Source of the DNA: an uncultured Chloroflexota bacterium
GTDB taxonomy: Bacteria > Chloroflexota > Dehalococcoidia > CAUJGQ01
Direction of reading: 5' to 3'
DNA length: 64,000 nt
Assembly: GCA_937879875.1 (NCBI GenBank)
Contig: CALFMN010000122.1
Location: forward strand, 1-64,000
In this document: positions 41,986-50,519 of the stretch, piece by piece
Layout of the letters: each line of letters begins with the position of its first letter
How positions within the stretch are numbered: the first letter of the stretch is position 1
Program-made: the position numbers and the translations under genes
The notes under the pieces: model-generated
The model's input: only the letters and a program-made list of their open reading frames with translations
Told to the model about the DNA's origin: nothing
Database searches by the model: none

Positions 41986-42052
41986 CCCTTCTCTCCCATA
42001 CTGCCCGCTGCACCTGGCAGATCTCCTACCACCTGTGTATGGGAGAGAAGGG
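41986..42052. repeat. G+C-rich palindromic element, copy of 11009-11076
   Basis: CCCTTCTCTCCCATA (41986-42000) pairs with 42038-42052. Loop and flanks (GCAGATCTCC; TTATGAGGGC at 42061-42070) match the copy 31 kb away. Confidence 0.85.
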
Positions 42053-42086
42053 GAAGGGAATTATGAGGGCGAAGCACCCCGGGGGC

Positions 42087-42115
42087 GTGAACGTCCGCAA
42101 GGCTATTGCTATACT
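42087..42115 (+). promoter_or_regulatory. promoter of the 42.2 kb PHP gene
   Basis: GTGAAC at 42087-42092, 17-base spacer, TATACT at 42110-42115. The -10 is good, the -35 weak. The leader is about 40 bases. Confidence 0.45.
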
Positions 42116-42160
42116 GAATCTGCGTGCACGCGCCGGGAGCGCGGCGCGACCGAGGCCCGG

Positions 42161-42874
42161 ATGACCGGCACGATCGTCGATATGCACTGCCACACGACCA
42201 ACGGCGCGTCGGACAGTGCGCTCACCCCCGCCGAGCTGATTACCGTTGCCAGGCGGATCGGCCTCACCGGCGTAAACGTCAGCGAGCACGATCGCGTCTG
42301 GGATCGCTATACCCTGGCGAAGTTCCGCGAAGACAGCGGTATGTTCGTCTGTCCGGGCATGGAGGTCTCCACCGACCTCGGGCATATCATCGCCATCGGC
42401 CTGCCCGAATACCTGCCCGGCATTCGCAAGGGGACGGAGCTGCGCAAGGCGCTCGACAGGGTCGGCGGCTTCATGATTGTGGCCCATCCCTTCCGTCACT
42501 GGTTCGATCCGGTCACGTTTCGGCGCAACGGCAAAGAGCCGCCGGTGATGACGCCGGAGAACATGGCGAAGCTTGAGGTCTTTCAACTCGTCGACGGGAT
42601 CGAAGTGCTGAACGGCGCCAACACGCCGCGCGAGAATCGCTTCGCGCTCGAAGTCGCCAACTATCTGGGCAAGCCCGGCACTGGCGGCAGCGATGCGCAC
42701 TCGACCAGCGGCGTCGGCATCTACACCACGGTATTCGATAAGGAACTGACGACGCTCGAAGAGATGCTGGCGGAGCTGCACGCCCGCCGCTTCCACCCGG
42801 CGCTGGGTTTGCCGGAGGGCAACCTGCGGCGATTTACCCTGGATGAATTCGTGACGCCCGAAAGCGTCCGCTGA
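42161..42874 (+). CDS. PHP-domain phosphoesterase
   Basis: A 237-residue metal-dependent phosphoesterase. Ligand motifs in order: DMHCHTTNGASDS (about 7-19), EHDRVWD (about 43), GMEVS (about 65), VAHPFRHW (about 107) and GGSDAHS (about 181). It resembles the gene at 29455-30108 throughout but is longer at the C-terminus (GNLRRFTLDEFVTPESVR). The product fold is secure; the substrate is not. No good ribosome site precedes the ATG. Confidence 0.9.
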   Translation: MTGTIVDMHCHTTNGASDSALTPAELITVARRIGLTGVNVSEHDRVWDRYTLAKFREDSGMFVCPGMEVSTDLGHIIAIGLPEYLPGIRKGTELRKALDRVGGFMIVAHPFRHWFDPVTFRRNGKEPPVMTPENMAKLEVFQLVDGIEVLNGANTPRENRFALEVANYLGKPGTGGSDAHSTSGVGIYTTVFDKELTTLEEMLAELHARRFHPALGLPEGNLRRFTLDEFVTPESVR

Positions 42875-42931
42875 CCCGATTCAAACAGATTCTCGCTCAG
42901 CCGCAGGCGGCTGCTAGAACGTGGGACACGG

Positions 42932-45787
42932 TTGAACGCATCCGCAGACTCCGGCGAGTGGTTCGTCTCGCTCGACCTGGAGATGACCGGCATCGATCCG
43001 GAAACCGACGATATCATCGAAATCGGAGCGATTCGCTTCAGCACGGATGGCCGCTCCGAGCGCTACCAGACGCTGGTGAACCCCGCGAGACCGCTGCCCT
43101 ACCGCATCCGCGCCCTGACCGGCATCACCGACGAAGAGCTGCAGTCGGCGCCCCCGTTCGCCGTCGTGGCCGAGACGCTGCGCAGCTTTTTGGGCGCCGA
43201 TCCCATTGTCGGGCAGCACGTCGGCTTCGACCTGATGTATTTGCAGCGCATGGGCCTGCGCCCGCCCGGTCCGGTGTTCAATACCGCCGAACTGGCCGAG
43301 CTGCTGGTGCCGGGGTTGCCCGAATACAGCCTGCGCGGCCTGACTCGCCGCTTCGGCATCGACTTTCCCACGCAGCACCGCGCCCTGCCGGACGCCGAAG
43401 CCGCGATGCAGCTCTTCCTGCTGCTGCGCGAGCGGGCGCAGCAGCTCCCACCGCTTGTGCTCGCCGAGATCGTGCAGCTCAGCGCCGAGACGACCTGGCC
43501 GCCGCGCGCCTTCTTCGCCTCGGTGCTGCGGGCGGTGGTGCCCAACCTGCCGTCCGGCGTGGCCGGTGAGATCATGCTGGACGTCACCTCGGCGCCGCGC
43601 CCGCAGGCCGCGGCCCTGCAAGCCCACGCCGAGCGCGAGCCGGTCTCGAACGAGGAGATTCGCGCCATCTTCGACTGCATCGCCGCGCGCCCTGAGGTCT
43701 TTGGCGGCTTCGAACAGCGTCCTCAGCAGGTGGAGATGGCCGAGGCCGTGACCGAGGCGCTGACGCAGGACGAACACTTGCTCGTCGAAGCGGGAACGGG
43801 TACGGGCAAGTCCCTCGCATATCTGCTGCCCGCCGCCTGCTTCGCGCTGCGCAACAACGAACGGGTCGTAGTCTCCACCAACACGATCAACCTGCAGGAA
43901 CAGATCGCGGGCAAGGATGTGCCGGCGTTGCAAGGGGTGCTCGCCGCCTGTGGCCCCGCGGATGTTCAGGCGGCGCTGCCGGAGTTTCGCGCCGTGCAGT
44001 TGAAAGGCCGTGCGAACTACCTCTGCCTGCAGCGTTTCGCCAACTTCCGCCGGCAGGCCAGCCTTACGGCAGAGGAGGCGCGCTTCGCCGTGCGGCTGCT
44101 GCTGTGGCTGCAGACCACGGAAACCGGCGACCGCGCCGAGCTGAACCTGCGGCCGGAGGAGGAGCAGATCTGGACGCGGCTGTCGGCCGCGAACTCCGAA
44201 TGCTTCAATGGCCCGTCCTACTATGTGCGCAACGGCGCCTGCCAGTTGCTGCGCGCCCGCAAACGGGCGGAGTCGGCGCACCTGGTGGTGGTCAATCATG
44301 CGTTGCTGCTCTCCGATATCTCCGCGGGCGGCCGCGTGCTGCCTCCATACGACCGGCTGATCGTCGACGAGGCGCACAACCTCGAAGAAGAGGCCACCGA
44401 CCAGTTCGGCTTCACGACCGGGCTCGGCGAGTGCCGCAACGCCCTCAACGCGATTGACGAACGTGGGGGCGAGCGCGAGAGCGGCCTGCTGGCGGAAGTC
44501 GCGGCGGCGCTGCATGGCGCGGCCGAGGTCGCCGGTCAGCGCGAGCACGTCGAAGGGCTGCTCGCCACGGCGCGGGGGCTGACCGAGCGGGCGCGCGAGC
44601 GCGTACCGGAGCTGTTCGGGCGCATTCAGGCGTTTGTGGCGGCGCACGCCGAGTCGGGCGGGGAGTACGACCACCGCCTGCTGCTCAGCACCGGCAAGCG
44701 GGCGCAGCCGGGCTGGCAGGATGTGGAGCTGGCATGGGACAACCTGCGCGTGGCGCTCGATGTGTTGCAGGATGCGCTGGGCCGGCTGGGCGCGGCGCTG
44801 ACCGACGCGGGCGCGACGGCGGTGCTCGATGCGGAAGGTCTCGCTGCCAATGTCGCCGCGCGGGTGCAGTCACTCACGCGGCTTCGGCTGGGGCTGGATG
44901 AGATCATCGGTCGGCACGACGCCGAGCGCATCGCCTGGCTCACGGTGAATCGCGTGCACGGGGCGGTCACGCTCGCATCGGCCCCGCTCAACGTCGGCGA
45001 AGTGCTGGAAAGCTATCTGTTCGGCCGCAAGTCGAGCGTCGTGCTGACCTCCGCCACGCTGAGCGCCGCGGGCAGTTTTCGTTACGTGCGCGGTCGGCTC
45101 GGACTGGACGAAGCGGAAGAGCTGGCGCTCGGTTCGCCGTTCGACTACCGCCGCGCCGCCCTGGTGCTCACCGCCGCGGATATGCCCGAGCCGAACCGGC
45201 TCGACTACCAGCCGGCGCTGGAGCGGGCGGTAATCGAGGTAGCGCGTGCCAGCGAGGGCCGCGCACTGGTCCTGTTCACGTCGCACGGCGCTTTGCGGTC
45301 TACCTATCGCGCCGTGAAGCCCGCCCTCGAAGCCGATGGCATCCGCGTCCTGGCGCAAGGGCTGGACGGCACGCCGCGCGAGCTGCTGGAGGCGCTCAAG
45401 GCGGATTACCGCACGGTCTTGCTCGGCACCTCCAGCTTCTGGGAGGGCGTGGACGTGGTTGGGGAGGCGCTGTCGCTGTTGATCATCGCCAAGCTGCCGT
45501 TTCCTGTGCCCACGGATCCGGTCTTTGCCGCCCGCAGCGAACTGTTCGAGGCGCCGTTTAAGGACTACGCGCTGCCGCAGGCGGTTTTGCGCTTCAAGCA
45601 GGGTTTCGGGCGGCTGATTCGGCACAAGAGCGATCGCGGCGTGCTGGTCGTGCTGGATCGCCGGGTGCGCAGCAAAAACTACGGCAAGACGTTTCTGGCC
45701 TCGCTGCCCGACTGCACACAGGCCGATGCGCCGCTCGCCCAGCTCCCCGTCCACGTGCGCAAGTGGCTGCGGCAGGCGAGCGCATGA
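42932..45787 (+). CDS. dinG: DEDDh exonuclease-DinG-type helicase fusion
   Basis: A 951-residue protein. Residues about 8-175 form a DnaQ-like 3'-5' exonuclease: Asp/Glu in SLDLEMTG, an Asp in GQHVGFDLMYLQ, and HRALPDAEA with the His and last Asp. Residues about 245-950 form an XPD/DinG superfamily 2 helicase: EAGTGTGKS (Walker A, about 286-294), DEAHNLEEE (about 479) and the C-terminal GTSSFWEGVDVVGEAL. The same order is found in Bacillus-type DinG. The cysteines that would bind a 4Fe-4S cluster number only three (YLCL, SECF, NGAC); the second position is Ser (NGPSYYV). Start TTG 42932, with only a weak ribosome site. Confidence 0.93.
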   Translation: MNASADSGEWFVSLDLEMTGIDPETDDIIEIGAIRFSTDGRSERYQTLVNPARPLPYRIRALTGITDEELQSAPPFAVVAETLRSFLGADPIVGQHVGFDLMYLQRMGLRPPGPVFNTAELAELLVPGLPEYSLRGLTRRFGIDFPTQHRALPDAEAAMQLFLLLRERAQQLPPLVLAEIVQLSAETTWPPRAFFASVLRAVVPNLPSGVAGEIMLDVTSAPRPQAAALQAHAEREPVSNEEIRAIFDCIAARPEVFGGFEQRPQQVEMAEAVTEALTQDEHLLVEAGTGTGKSLAYLLPAACFALRNNERVVVSTNTINLQEQIAGKDVPALQGVLAACGPADVQAALPEFRAVQLKGRANYLCLQRFANFRRQASLTAEEARFAVRLLLWLQTTETGDRAELNLRPEEEQIWTRLSAANSECFNGPSYYVRNGACQLLRARKRAESAHLVVVNHALLLSDISAGGRVLPPYDRLIVDEAHNLEEEATDQFGFTTGLGECRNALNAIDERGGERESGLLAEVAAALHGAAEVAGQREHVEGLLATARGLTERARERVPELFGRIQAFVAAHAESGGEYDHRLLLSTGKRAQPGWQDVELAWDNLRVALDVLQDALGRLGAALTDAGATAVLDAEGLAANVAARVQSLTRLRLGLDEIIGRHDAERIAWLTVNRVHGAVTLASAPLNVGEVLESYLFGRKSSVVLTSATLSAAGSFRYVRGRLGLDEAEELALGSPFDYRRAALVLTAADMPEPNRLDYQPALERAVIEVARASEGRALVLFTSHGALRSTYRAVKPALEADGIRVLAQGLDGTPRELLEALKADYRTVLLGTSSFWEGVDVVGEALSLLIIAKLPFPVPTDPVFAARSELFEAPFKDYALPQAVLRFKQGFGRLIRHKSDRGVLVVLDRRVRSKNYGKTFLASLPDCTQADAPLAQLPVHVRKWLRQASA

Positions 45788-46377
45788 GTCGCGCTCGGGT
45801 AGCCGAAGCGCCTTTTGCGCCACGAGTTGTGCTGCGTAAGCCGGACACGGCGAGCGTTGAGCCGATTCGCCCCTGGTTCGGCGCAGCCTGGCTGGATGTG
45901 CGCGGGCTGTCTGCGCGGTCGGAGGCGCCGACGCCGGCAGCGTGGCTGGCCGCGCGGGAGGCCGGTGAGCGTGCGGCGTTGATCGAGGTGGGCGGCGAGC
46001 CGGTCGGGTTTCTGGCGTTTCGCCTCGGCGGCGCAGGCTGCGCGATCGCCGAGCTGGCCGTGCGTCCCGATCGGCGCAACCTCGGCTACGGCTCCGAGGC
46101 GGTTTTCGCGTTGGAAGCGCAGGCGGTCGCCGCCGGACTCCGCCGGAGCACCGCCCTGGTGCCGCTGCCGAACGGGCTCGCGATCTACTTCTGGCTGCGA
46201 ATCGGCTACTGCCCTGCCTATCCGGCTGACGAGCCGGTGCCGGGGTTCACCGCGATGGTCCGCGATCTGGCGTCCGAGGTTCGTCCTGGCGCTCCGGATA
46301 GCGGCTCTCGAACAGCCGCACCGAGATCAGGTGGGCGAGCCCCATCGCCAGCGCGAGCGCGCCCGCGATCTCGATGA
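45784..46377 (+). CDS. GNAT-family N-acetyltransferase
   Basis: A 197-residue acetyltransferase. The acetyl-CoA loop is RRNLGYGSEAV (about 99-109; consensus RxxGxG/A), preceded by the strand CAIAELAVRPD. The ATG overlaps the helicase stop by 4 bases, so translation is coupled. The last 30 residues (after VRDLASEVRPG) are low-complexity Arg/Ala/Pro/Ser and overlap the 3' end of the convergent membrane-protein gene by 131 bases. The acceptor is unknown. Confidence 0.82.
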   Translation: MSRARVAEAPFAPRVVLRKPDTASVEPIRPWFGAAWLDVRGLSARSEAPTPAAWLAAREAGERAALIEVGGEPVGFLAFRLGGAGCAIAELAVRPDRRNLGYGSEAVFALEAQAVAAGLRRSTALVPLPNGLAIYFWLRIGYCPAYPADEPVPGFTAMVRDLASEVRPGAPDSGSRTAAPRSGGRAPSPARARPRSR

Positions 46378-46609
46378 TATTCAGACCCGGCTGGCGCAGC
46401 AGCAGCGCGGAGAGAATCGACGAGACGAACAGCGTCGCGGCGAAGGAGAAGAATACCGGGAACGTGCGCCAGTGCCACTCGCGCTGACGTGCCACCGGTC
46501 TGCCGGCGAGCGTCGGCCCGCGCTCCACGGTTTCGTCGAGCGGGGGCGTGGGCGGCACCACGACGGGCCTGCGCTCGCGGCGGTCGCGGCGACGCCGGTC
46601 ACGAGGCAT
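46247..46609 (-). CDS. small membrane protein with two helices
   Basis: A 120-residue protein: a very basic N-terminus (MPRDRRRRDRRERRP), a proline-rich stretch (VVVPPTPPLDET), and two hydrophobic helices (FPVFFSFAATLFVSSILSALL in parts, about 58-78; IIEIAGALALAMGLAHLISV, about 85-104). The ATG at 46609 has GGGAGGCAGC upstream. It overlaps the upstream zinc-protein gene by 11 bases and the convergent acetyltransferase gene by 131. The function is not recognisable. Confidence 0.7.
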   Translation of the reverse strand: MPRDRRRRDRRERRPVVVPPTPPLDETVERGPTLAGRPVARQREWHWRTFPVFFSFAATLFVSSILSALLLRQPGLNIIEIAGALALAMGLAHLISVRLFESRYPERQDEPRTPDRGPSR

Positions 46610-46904
46610 TGCTGCCTCCCTGCGAACGCGGCGTGCGCACGCGCCGAGCCCGGGCGACCGTGCGCGCCCCCGCGTTTTCGCGCCGCGCATAGCGCCTGCG
46701 CTCCGCTTCGGGCACAGCCTTGCCTAGGCAGCGATTGCAGCCGAAGACGAGCGCCTGCACCTCGTCGTCGATCCAGGCGTCGCCGCAGTCTTTGGCAGGC
46801 ACGTCCGTACGCAGTGCGAAATGGAAGTCGGCGCCGCACTGATTGCAGGTCGCGCGGTTCTCCGTCAGTGGTTCGTTGCAGACCATGCAGAGGTCGTCGG
46901 GCAT
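46599..46904 (-). CDS. small multi-zinc-ribbon protein
   Basis: A 101-residue Cys-rich protein: CMVC (about 6-9), CNQC (about 21-24), a lone Cys in KDCGDAW, and CNRC (about 57-60), with a basic C-terminal tail. The spacing suggests two zinc sites like a double ribbon or RING-like fold. The ATG at 46904 follows GGAAGAGTG and is 10 bases after the CCA-enzyme stop, so it is in the same operon. The role is unknown; an RNA-binding or adaptor function is a guess from the context. Confidence 0.75.
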   Translation of the reverse strand: MPDDLCMVCNEPLTENRATCNQCGADFHFALRTDVPAKDCGDAWIDDEVQALVFGCNRCLGKAVPEAERRRYARRENAGARTVARARRVRTPRSQGGSNAS

Positions 46905-46914
46905 CACTCTTCCG

Positions 46915-48183
46915 CTACTCGATCGTTTTTGCCGCTTCGAGCCAGCGGCGGACGAGGGCGCACTCCGCGGCCTTGTCCGGCACCTCACCGCGCAGCCGCG
47001 CCGCCGTCAGCGCCCGCAACGCCCCGCCCACCGCCGGTCCGGGCGGCACGCCCAGCGCCAGCACGTCGTCGCCATTGAGGCGCGGGCGCAGATCGCGCCA
47101 CTGACTCATGTATCGTCGCACCAGTTTCGCGTAAGAGCCACCGCCGCCGGCTCCGGCGCCCCGGATCGCGGGCAGTTGGTGTCGCGCCAGCGCCTCGACC
47201 GACTGCGCCGCATCGGCGCCGGTCTCCACCAGTTCGCGCAGTGTGCGCCGCGCGGCGGGCAGATCGCGCAGCGCGGCGATCGCATCCTGCCGCAGCGCCA
47301 GCCGCTCGCAGAGTTGTTGCACGCCCGGACGGGGCCAGTCCGCCGCGAGCGCGCAGAGATAGTCGGCGAACGCAGGGACTGTCCCGCTACCGTCGCGCAG
47401 GCGAGCGAACCGCTCGGCTACCGCTTCGGTTTGGCTCTCAGCGGGAAAGATGCGTCTCAGTGCCCGCAACTCGGCAAGCATGGCTAAAACTCGTTCGGGC
47501 AGAGGCTCCGCAAAGCCGCGCTCCAATTCGTGCGTGATGCGGGCGGGGCTGAGAGCGTCGATGAACACAGAGTCACGCTGTGCCAGGCGCAGCGTTTCCG
47601 GCTCGATCGCGAACTCGAGCCGCGCGACGTAGCGCGCCAGCCGCAGGATGCGCGTGGGGTCGTCGCGAAAGCTCGCGGCATGGAGAACGCGGAACGCCCG
47701 TCGCTGGATATCGGCTTCGCCGCCGTACGGATCGAGGAGCACGCCGGCACCGCTGCCGTCCAGTCGCAGCGCCATCGCGTGTGCGGTAAAGTCACGCCGC
47801 GCCAGGTCCTCCGCGATCCCGGCGGGCTCGACCAACGGCAAGGCGGCCGGGGCGCTGTAGCGTTCGGCGCGGGTGCGCACCAGGTCGAGCGACCAGCCCG
47901 CGCCTTCGGCGGCCGCGGTGCCGAACTGCTCGTGAAACGTGACGCGGGCGGCGAAAGCGCCGGCCAACTCGCGCGCAAGTGCGGCGGTATCGCCTTCGAC
48001 CGCGAAGTCCAGGTCGAGGTGCTGACGGCCAAGCAGCAGGTCGCGCACGCTGCCGCCGACCAAATAGAGCGGCGCGACATGGGCTTCAGCCCACGTGCGC
48101 ACACCGGCCAGCACGTCGCGCTCGGCGCCGCTGAGCCGGTCTGTGAATCGGTGCAGCAAATCCGGCCGCGGCGCTGCGTCCAT
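46915..48183 (-). CDS. cca: CCA tRNA nucleotidyltransferase / poly(A) polymerase family
   Basis: A 422-residue class II nucleotidyltransferase. LVGGSVRDLLLG (about 41-52) and DLDFAVEGD (about 57-65) form the catalytic head with its two aspartates, ARRDFTAHAMAL and RILRLARYVARL the neck and template-binding region, and the rest the helical body. It either adds or repairs the 3' CCA of tRNA; bacteria with split A- and CC-adding enzymes have the same fold, so the exact specificity is open. No HD domain is apparent. First gene of a three-gene leftward operon. Confidence 0.9.
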   Translation of the reverse strand: MDAAPRPDLLHRFTDRLSGAERDVLAGVRTWAEAHVAPLYLVGGSVRDLLLGRQHLDLDFAVEGDTAALARELAGAFAARVTFHEQFGTAAAEGAGWSLDLVRTRAERYSAPAALPLVEPAGIAEDLARRDFTAHAMALRLDGSGAGVLLDPYGGEADIQRRAFRVLHAASFRDDPTRILRLARYVARLEFAIEPETLRLAQRDSVFIDALSPARITHELERGFAEPLPERVLAMLAELRALRRIFPAESQTEAVAERFARLRDGSGTVPAFADYLCALAADWPRPGVQQLCERLALRQDAIAALRDLPAARRTLRELVETGADAAQSVEALARHQLPAIRGAGAGGGGSYAKLVRRYMSQWRDLRPRLNGDDVLALGVPPGPAVGGALRALTAARLRGEVPDKAAECALVRRWLEAAKTIE

Positions 48184-48236
48184 TGCCAGATCCTAGCACA
48201 GCGCTCCCTGGCCGCCAGCAGCGAACGCGCGAACTG

Positions 48237-48265
48237 TTGACGCGGTTCACGACAACTTCTACGTT
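48237..48265 (+). promoter_or_regulatory. promoter of the 48.4 kb esterase
   Basis: TTGACG at 48237-48242, 17-base spacer, TACGTT at 48260-48265; leader about 90 bases. The -10 hexamer equals that at 3990. Confidence 0.6.
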
Positions 48266-48360
48266 CCGATCGAAGGATCCACGGCCGGCGATCGGGTAAG
48301 AACCACCGAACCCGGACCGTGAACGACAGTCTTGTGCGCAATCCGCAGAGGAGGACAATC

Positions 48361-49314
48361 ATGCCACTCGATCCGCAAGCCAGGGCCGTGCTCGATCAGC
48401 TGGCGGCGCTGGGCGATCCGCCGCTCGGCACGGTGACGCCGGAGGAAACGCGCCGCACCATGACCGCGCGCCGCGCCGCCATGCCCCCGGGCGAGCCGGT
48501 GGCAAAAACCGAAGACCGCGTCATTCCCGGACCCGCCGGTTCGATACCGGTGCGTGTCTACACGCCGCAGGGTGCCGGTCCGTTTTCGGTGGTCGTGTAC
48601 TTCCACGGCGGCGGCTGGGTGATCGGCGACATCGAAAGCCACGACGCCTCCGTGCGGGCACTGACCAATCGCAGCGGCTGCGTGATCGTGTCGGTCGACT
48701 ACCGGCTCGCGCCCGAGCACAAGTTCCCGGCCGCGGCAGACGATTGCTTCGCCGCGACGCAGTGGGCTGCGGCCCACGCCGCGGAGTTCGGCGGCGATGC
48801 GGCGCGGCTCGCGGTTGGCGGCGATTCGGCCGGCGGCAACCTCGCCGCCGTGGTCGCGCTCATGGCGAAGGAGCGCGGCGACCCGCACATCGCTTTCCAA
48901 CTGCTGATCTACCCGGTGACGGATTACAACCTGGACACCGCCTCGTATAAGGCCAACGCCGAGGGCTACCTGCTCACGCGCGATGCGATGGTCTGGTTCT
49001 GGAACCACTACCTGAACACCGCGGCAGAGGGCAAGAATCCGATCGCTTCGCCGCTTCAGGCTAGCGACTTGACCGGATTGCCGCCGGCACTGGTGATTAC
49101 CGCCGAATACGATCCGCTCCGCGACGAGGGCGAAGCGTACGCGAAGCGGCTGGAAGCAGCCGGCGTCCGGGTCATCTGCACGCGCTACGAGGGGATGATC
49201 CATGGCTTCTTCGGTATGCACCTGCTGATCGACAAGGCCCGCGAGGCGCTCGACCAAGCGGCAACGGCGTTACGGACCGCCCTCGCGGCCACGCCGGCGC
49301 AGGCGCGGGGCTGA
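48361..49314 (+). CDS. alpha/beta hydrolase, HSL-family carboxylesterase
   Basis: A 317-residue esterase: HGGGW oxyanion motif (about 82), GDSAGGNLA with the nucleophile Ser (about 158), EYDPLRDEG with the Asp (about 252) and GMIHGFFGM with the His (about 282). All key residues are canonical. The ATG at 48361 has AGAGGAGGACAATC upstream. Such enzymes hydrolyse short-chain esters, sometimes of xenobiotics. It has its own promoter and is separate from the dehydrogenase operon that follows. Confidence 0.94.
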   Translation: MPLDPQARAVLDQLAALGDPPLGTVTPEETRRTMTARRAAMPPGEPVAKTEDRVIPGPAGSIPVRVYTPQGAGPFSVVVYFHGGGWVIGDIESHDASVRALTNRSGCVIVSVDYRLAPEHKFPAAADDCFAATQWAAAHAAEFGGDAARLAVGGDSAGGNLAAVVALMAKERGDPHIAFQLLIYPVTDYNLDTASYKANAEGYLLTRDAMVWFWNHYLNTAAEGKNPIASPLQASDLTGLPPALVITAEYDPLRDEGEAYAKRLEAAGVRVICTRYEGMIHGFFGMHLLIDKAREALDQAATALRTALAATPAQARG

Positions 49315-49399
49315 TCGGCTGGTAGCTGCACTGTGGCAGTGCGCCGCTTCCGGCCGCTTCGGGCGTTTCAGCGCGCCGCGCCACCGGCCGGGGCTCGCG

Positions 49400-49428
49400 T
49401 TGACGGGCGTCCGCGCCGCGCCTATGGT
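49400..49428 (+). promoter_or_regulatory. promoter of the 2-oxoacid/acetoin dehydrogenase operon
   Basis: TTGACG at 49400-49405, 17-base spacer, TATGGT at 49423-49428; leader about 70 bases. No repressor palindrome stands out nearby. Confidence 0.6.
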
Positions 49429-49504
49429 GGCCGTGCGTCGGGCCTTGCCGACGGTTCGGCCTATTGGCATCAGGGGCATCAGCGGGCATCAGAGGAGCCG
49501 CACC

Positions 49505-50467
49505 ATGGATCTCTCAGCGGAGAAGCTGCGCTCGATGTACGAGCGCATGGTGACGATTCGCCAGTTCGAGGAGGAGGGCGGCCGGCTGTCGCAGGCCGGC
49601 CGCATCCCCGGCGCCCTGCACCTCTATGTCGGCGAAGAGGCCGTCGCCGTGGGTGTCTGCGCCAATCTGAACGACGATGATTACATCACCAGCACGCACC
49701 GCGGCCACGGTCATCTCGTGGCGAAGGGGGGCGACCTGGGGCGGATGTACGCCGAGCTGTTCGGCCGCGTCGATGGCTATTGCCACGGCAAGGGTGGCTC
49801 GATGCACATCGCCGACCTCGATCTCGGCATGTTGGGCGCGAACGGCATCGTCGGCGGCGGTCCGCCGATCGCGGTGGGCGCCGCGTTTACGGCGAAGGCC
49901 CGCGGACGCGGCCAGGTGGCCGTCTGCTTCTTCGGCGACGGCGCCAGCAACGAAGGTACCCTGCACGAAGCGGCAAATATGGCCGCGCTCTACCGGCTGC
50001 CGGTCATCTTCTGCTGCGAGAACAACCTCTACGGCGAGTACACGCCGCAGGCCCGCCATCAGACCGTGGTGGACGTGGCCGACCGTGCTTCCGCGTACAA
50101 CATGCCCGGCGTGGTCGTCGACGGCATGGACGTTATGGCCGTGTACGAGGCGGCCTTCGAGGCGATCGAGCGGGCACGCCGCGGCGAGGGTCCGACGCTG
50201 CTCGAATGCAAGACCTACCGCTACTACGACCACGTCGGCGTCAACGCGACCGCGACATATCGCACGGACGACGAGGTTGCCCGCTGGAAGTCGCGCGACG
50301 CGATTCAGAGCTTCCGCGATCGGCTGCTGAAGCAGGGTTTGCTCGATGAGGCCGAAGACGAGCAGATTCAGGCGCGGGTGCGCCAGCGCATCGAAGAGGC
50401 GCTGCGTTTTGCCGAGGCCAGCCCCCTGCCATCGGCGGACCAACTGCTCGAAGACGTGTATACATAA
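49505..50467 (+). CDS. acoA: TPP-dependent dehydrogenase E1 component, alpha subunit
   Basis: A 320-residue E1 alpha subunit. GDGASNEGTLHEAANMA then CENN (about 140-180) is the TPP/Mg motif (GDGx20-30NN), and GKGGSMHI and HRGHGHLVAKG are typical. It decarboxylates a 2-oxoacid, or cleaves acetoin, and passes the acyl group to lipoate on E2. The AcoX-like gene two positions later favours the acetoin dehydrogenase type over pyruvate or branched-chain types. GAGGAGCCGCACC precedes the ATG. Confidence 0.92.
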   Translation: MDLSAEKLRSMYERMVTIRQFEEEGGRLSQAGRIPGALHLYVGEEAVAVGVCANLNDDDYITSTHRGHGHLVAKGGDLGRMYAELFGRVDGYCHGKGGSMHIADLDLGMLGANGIVGGGPPIAVGAAFTAKARGRGQVAVCFFGDGASNEGTLHEAANMAALYRLPVIFCCENNLYGEYTPQARHQTVVDVADRASAYNMPGVVVDGMDVMAVYEAAFEAIERARRGEGPTLLECKTYRYYDHVGVNATATYRTDDEVARWKSRDAIQSFRDRLLKQGLLDEAEDEQIQARVRQRIEEALRFAEASPLPSADQLLEDVYT

Positions 50468-50519
50468 CAGAAACACGAAGCCAAGTTCGGCCAGCGGCTG
50501 ACGAGCCAGGAGACGTGCC

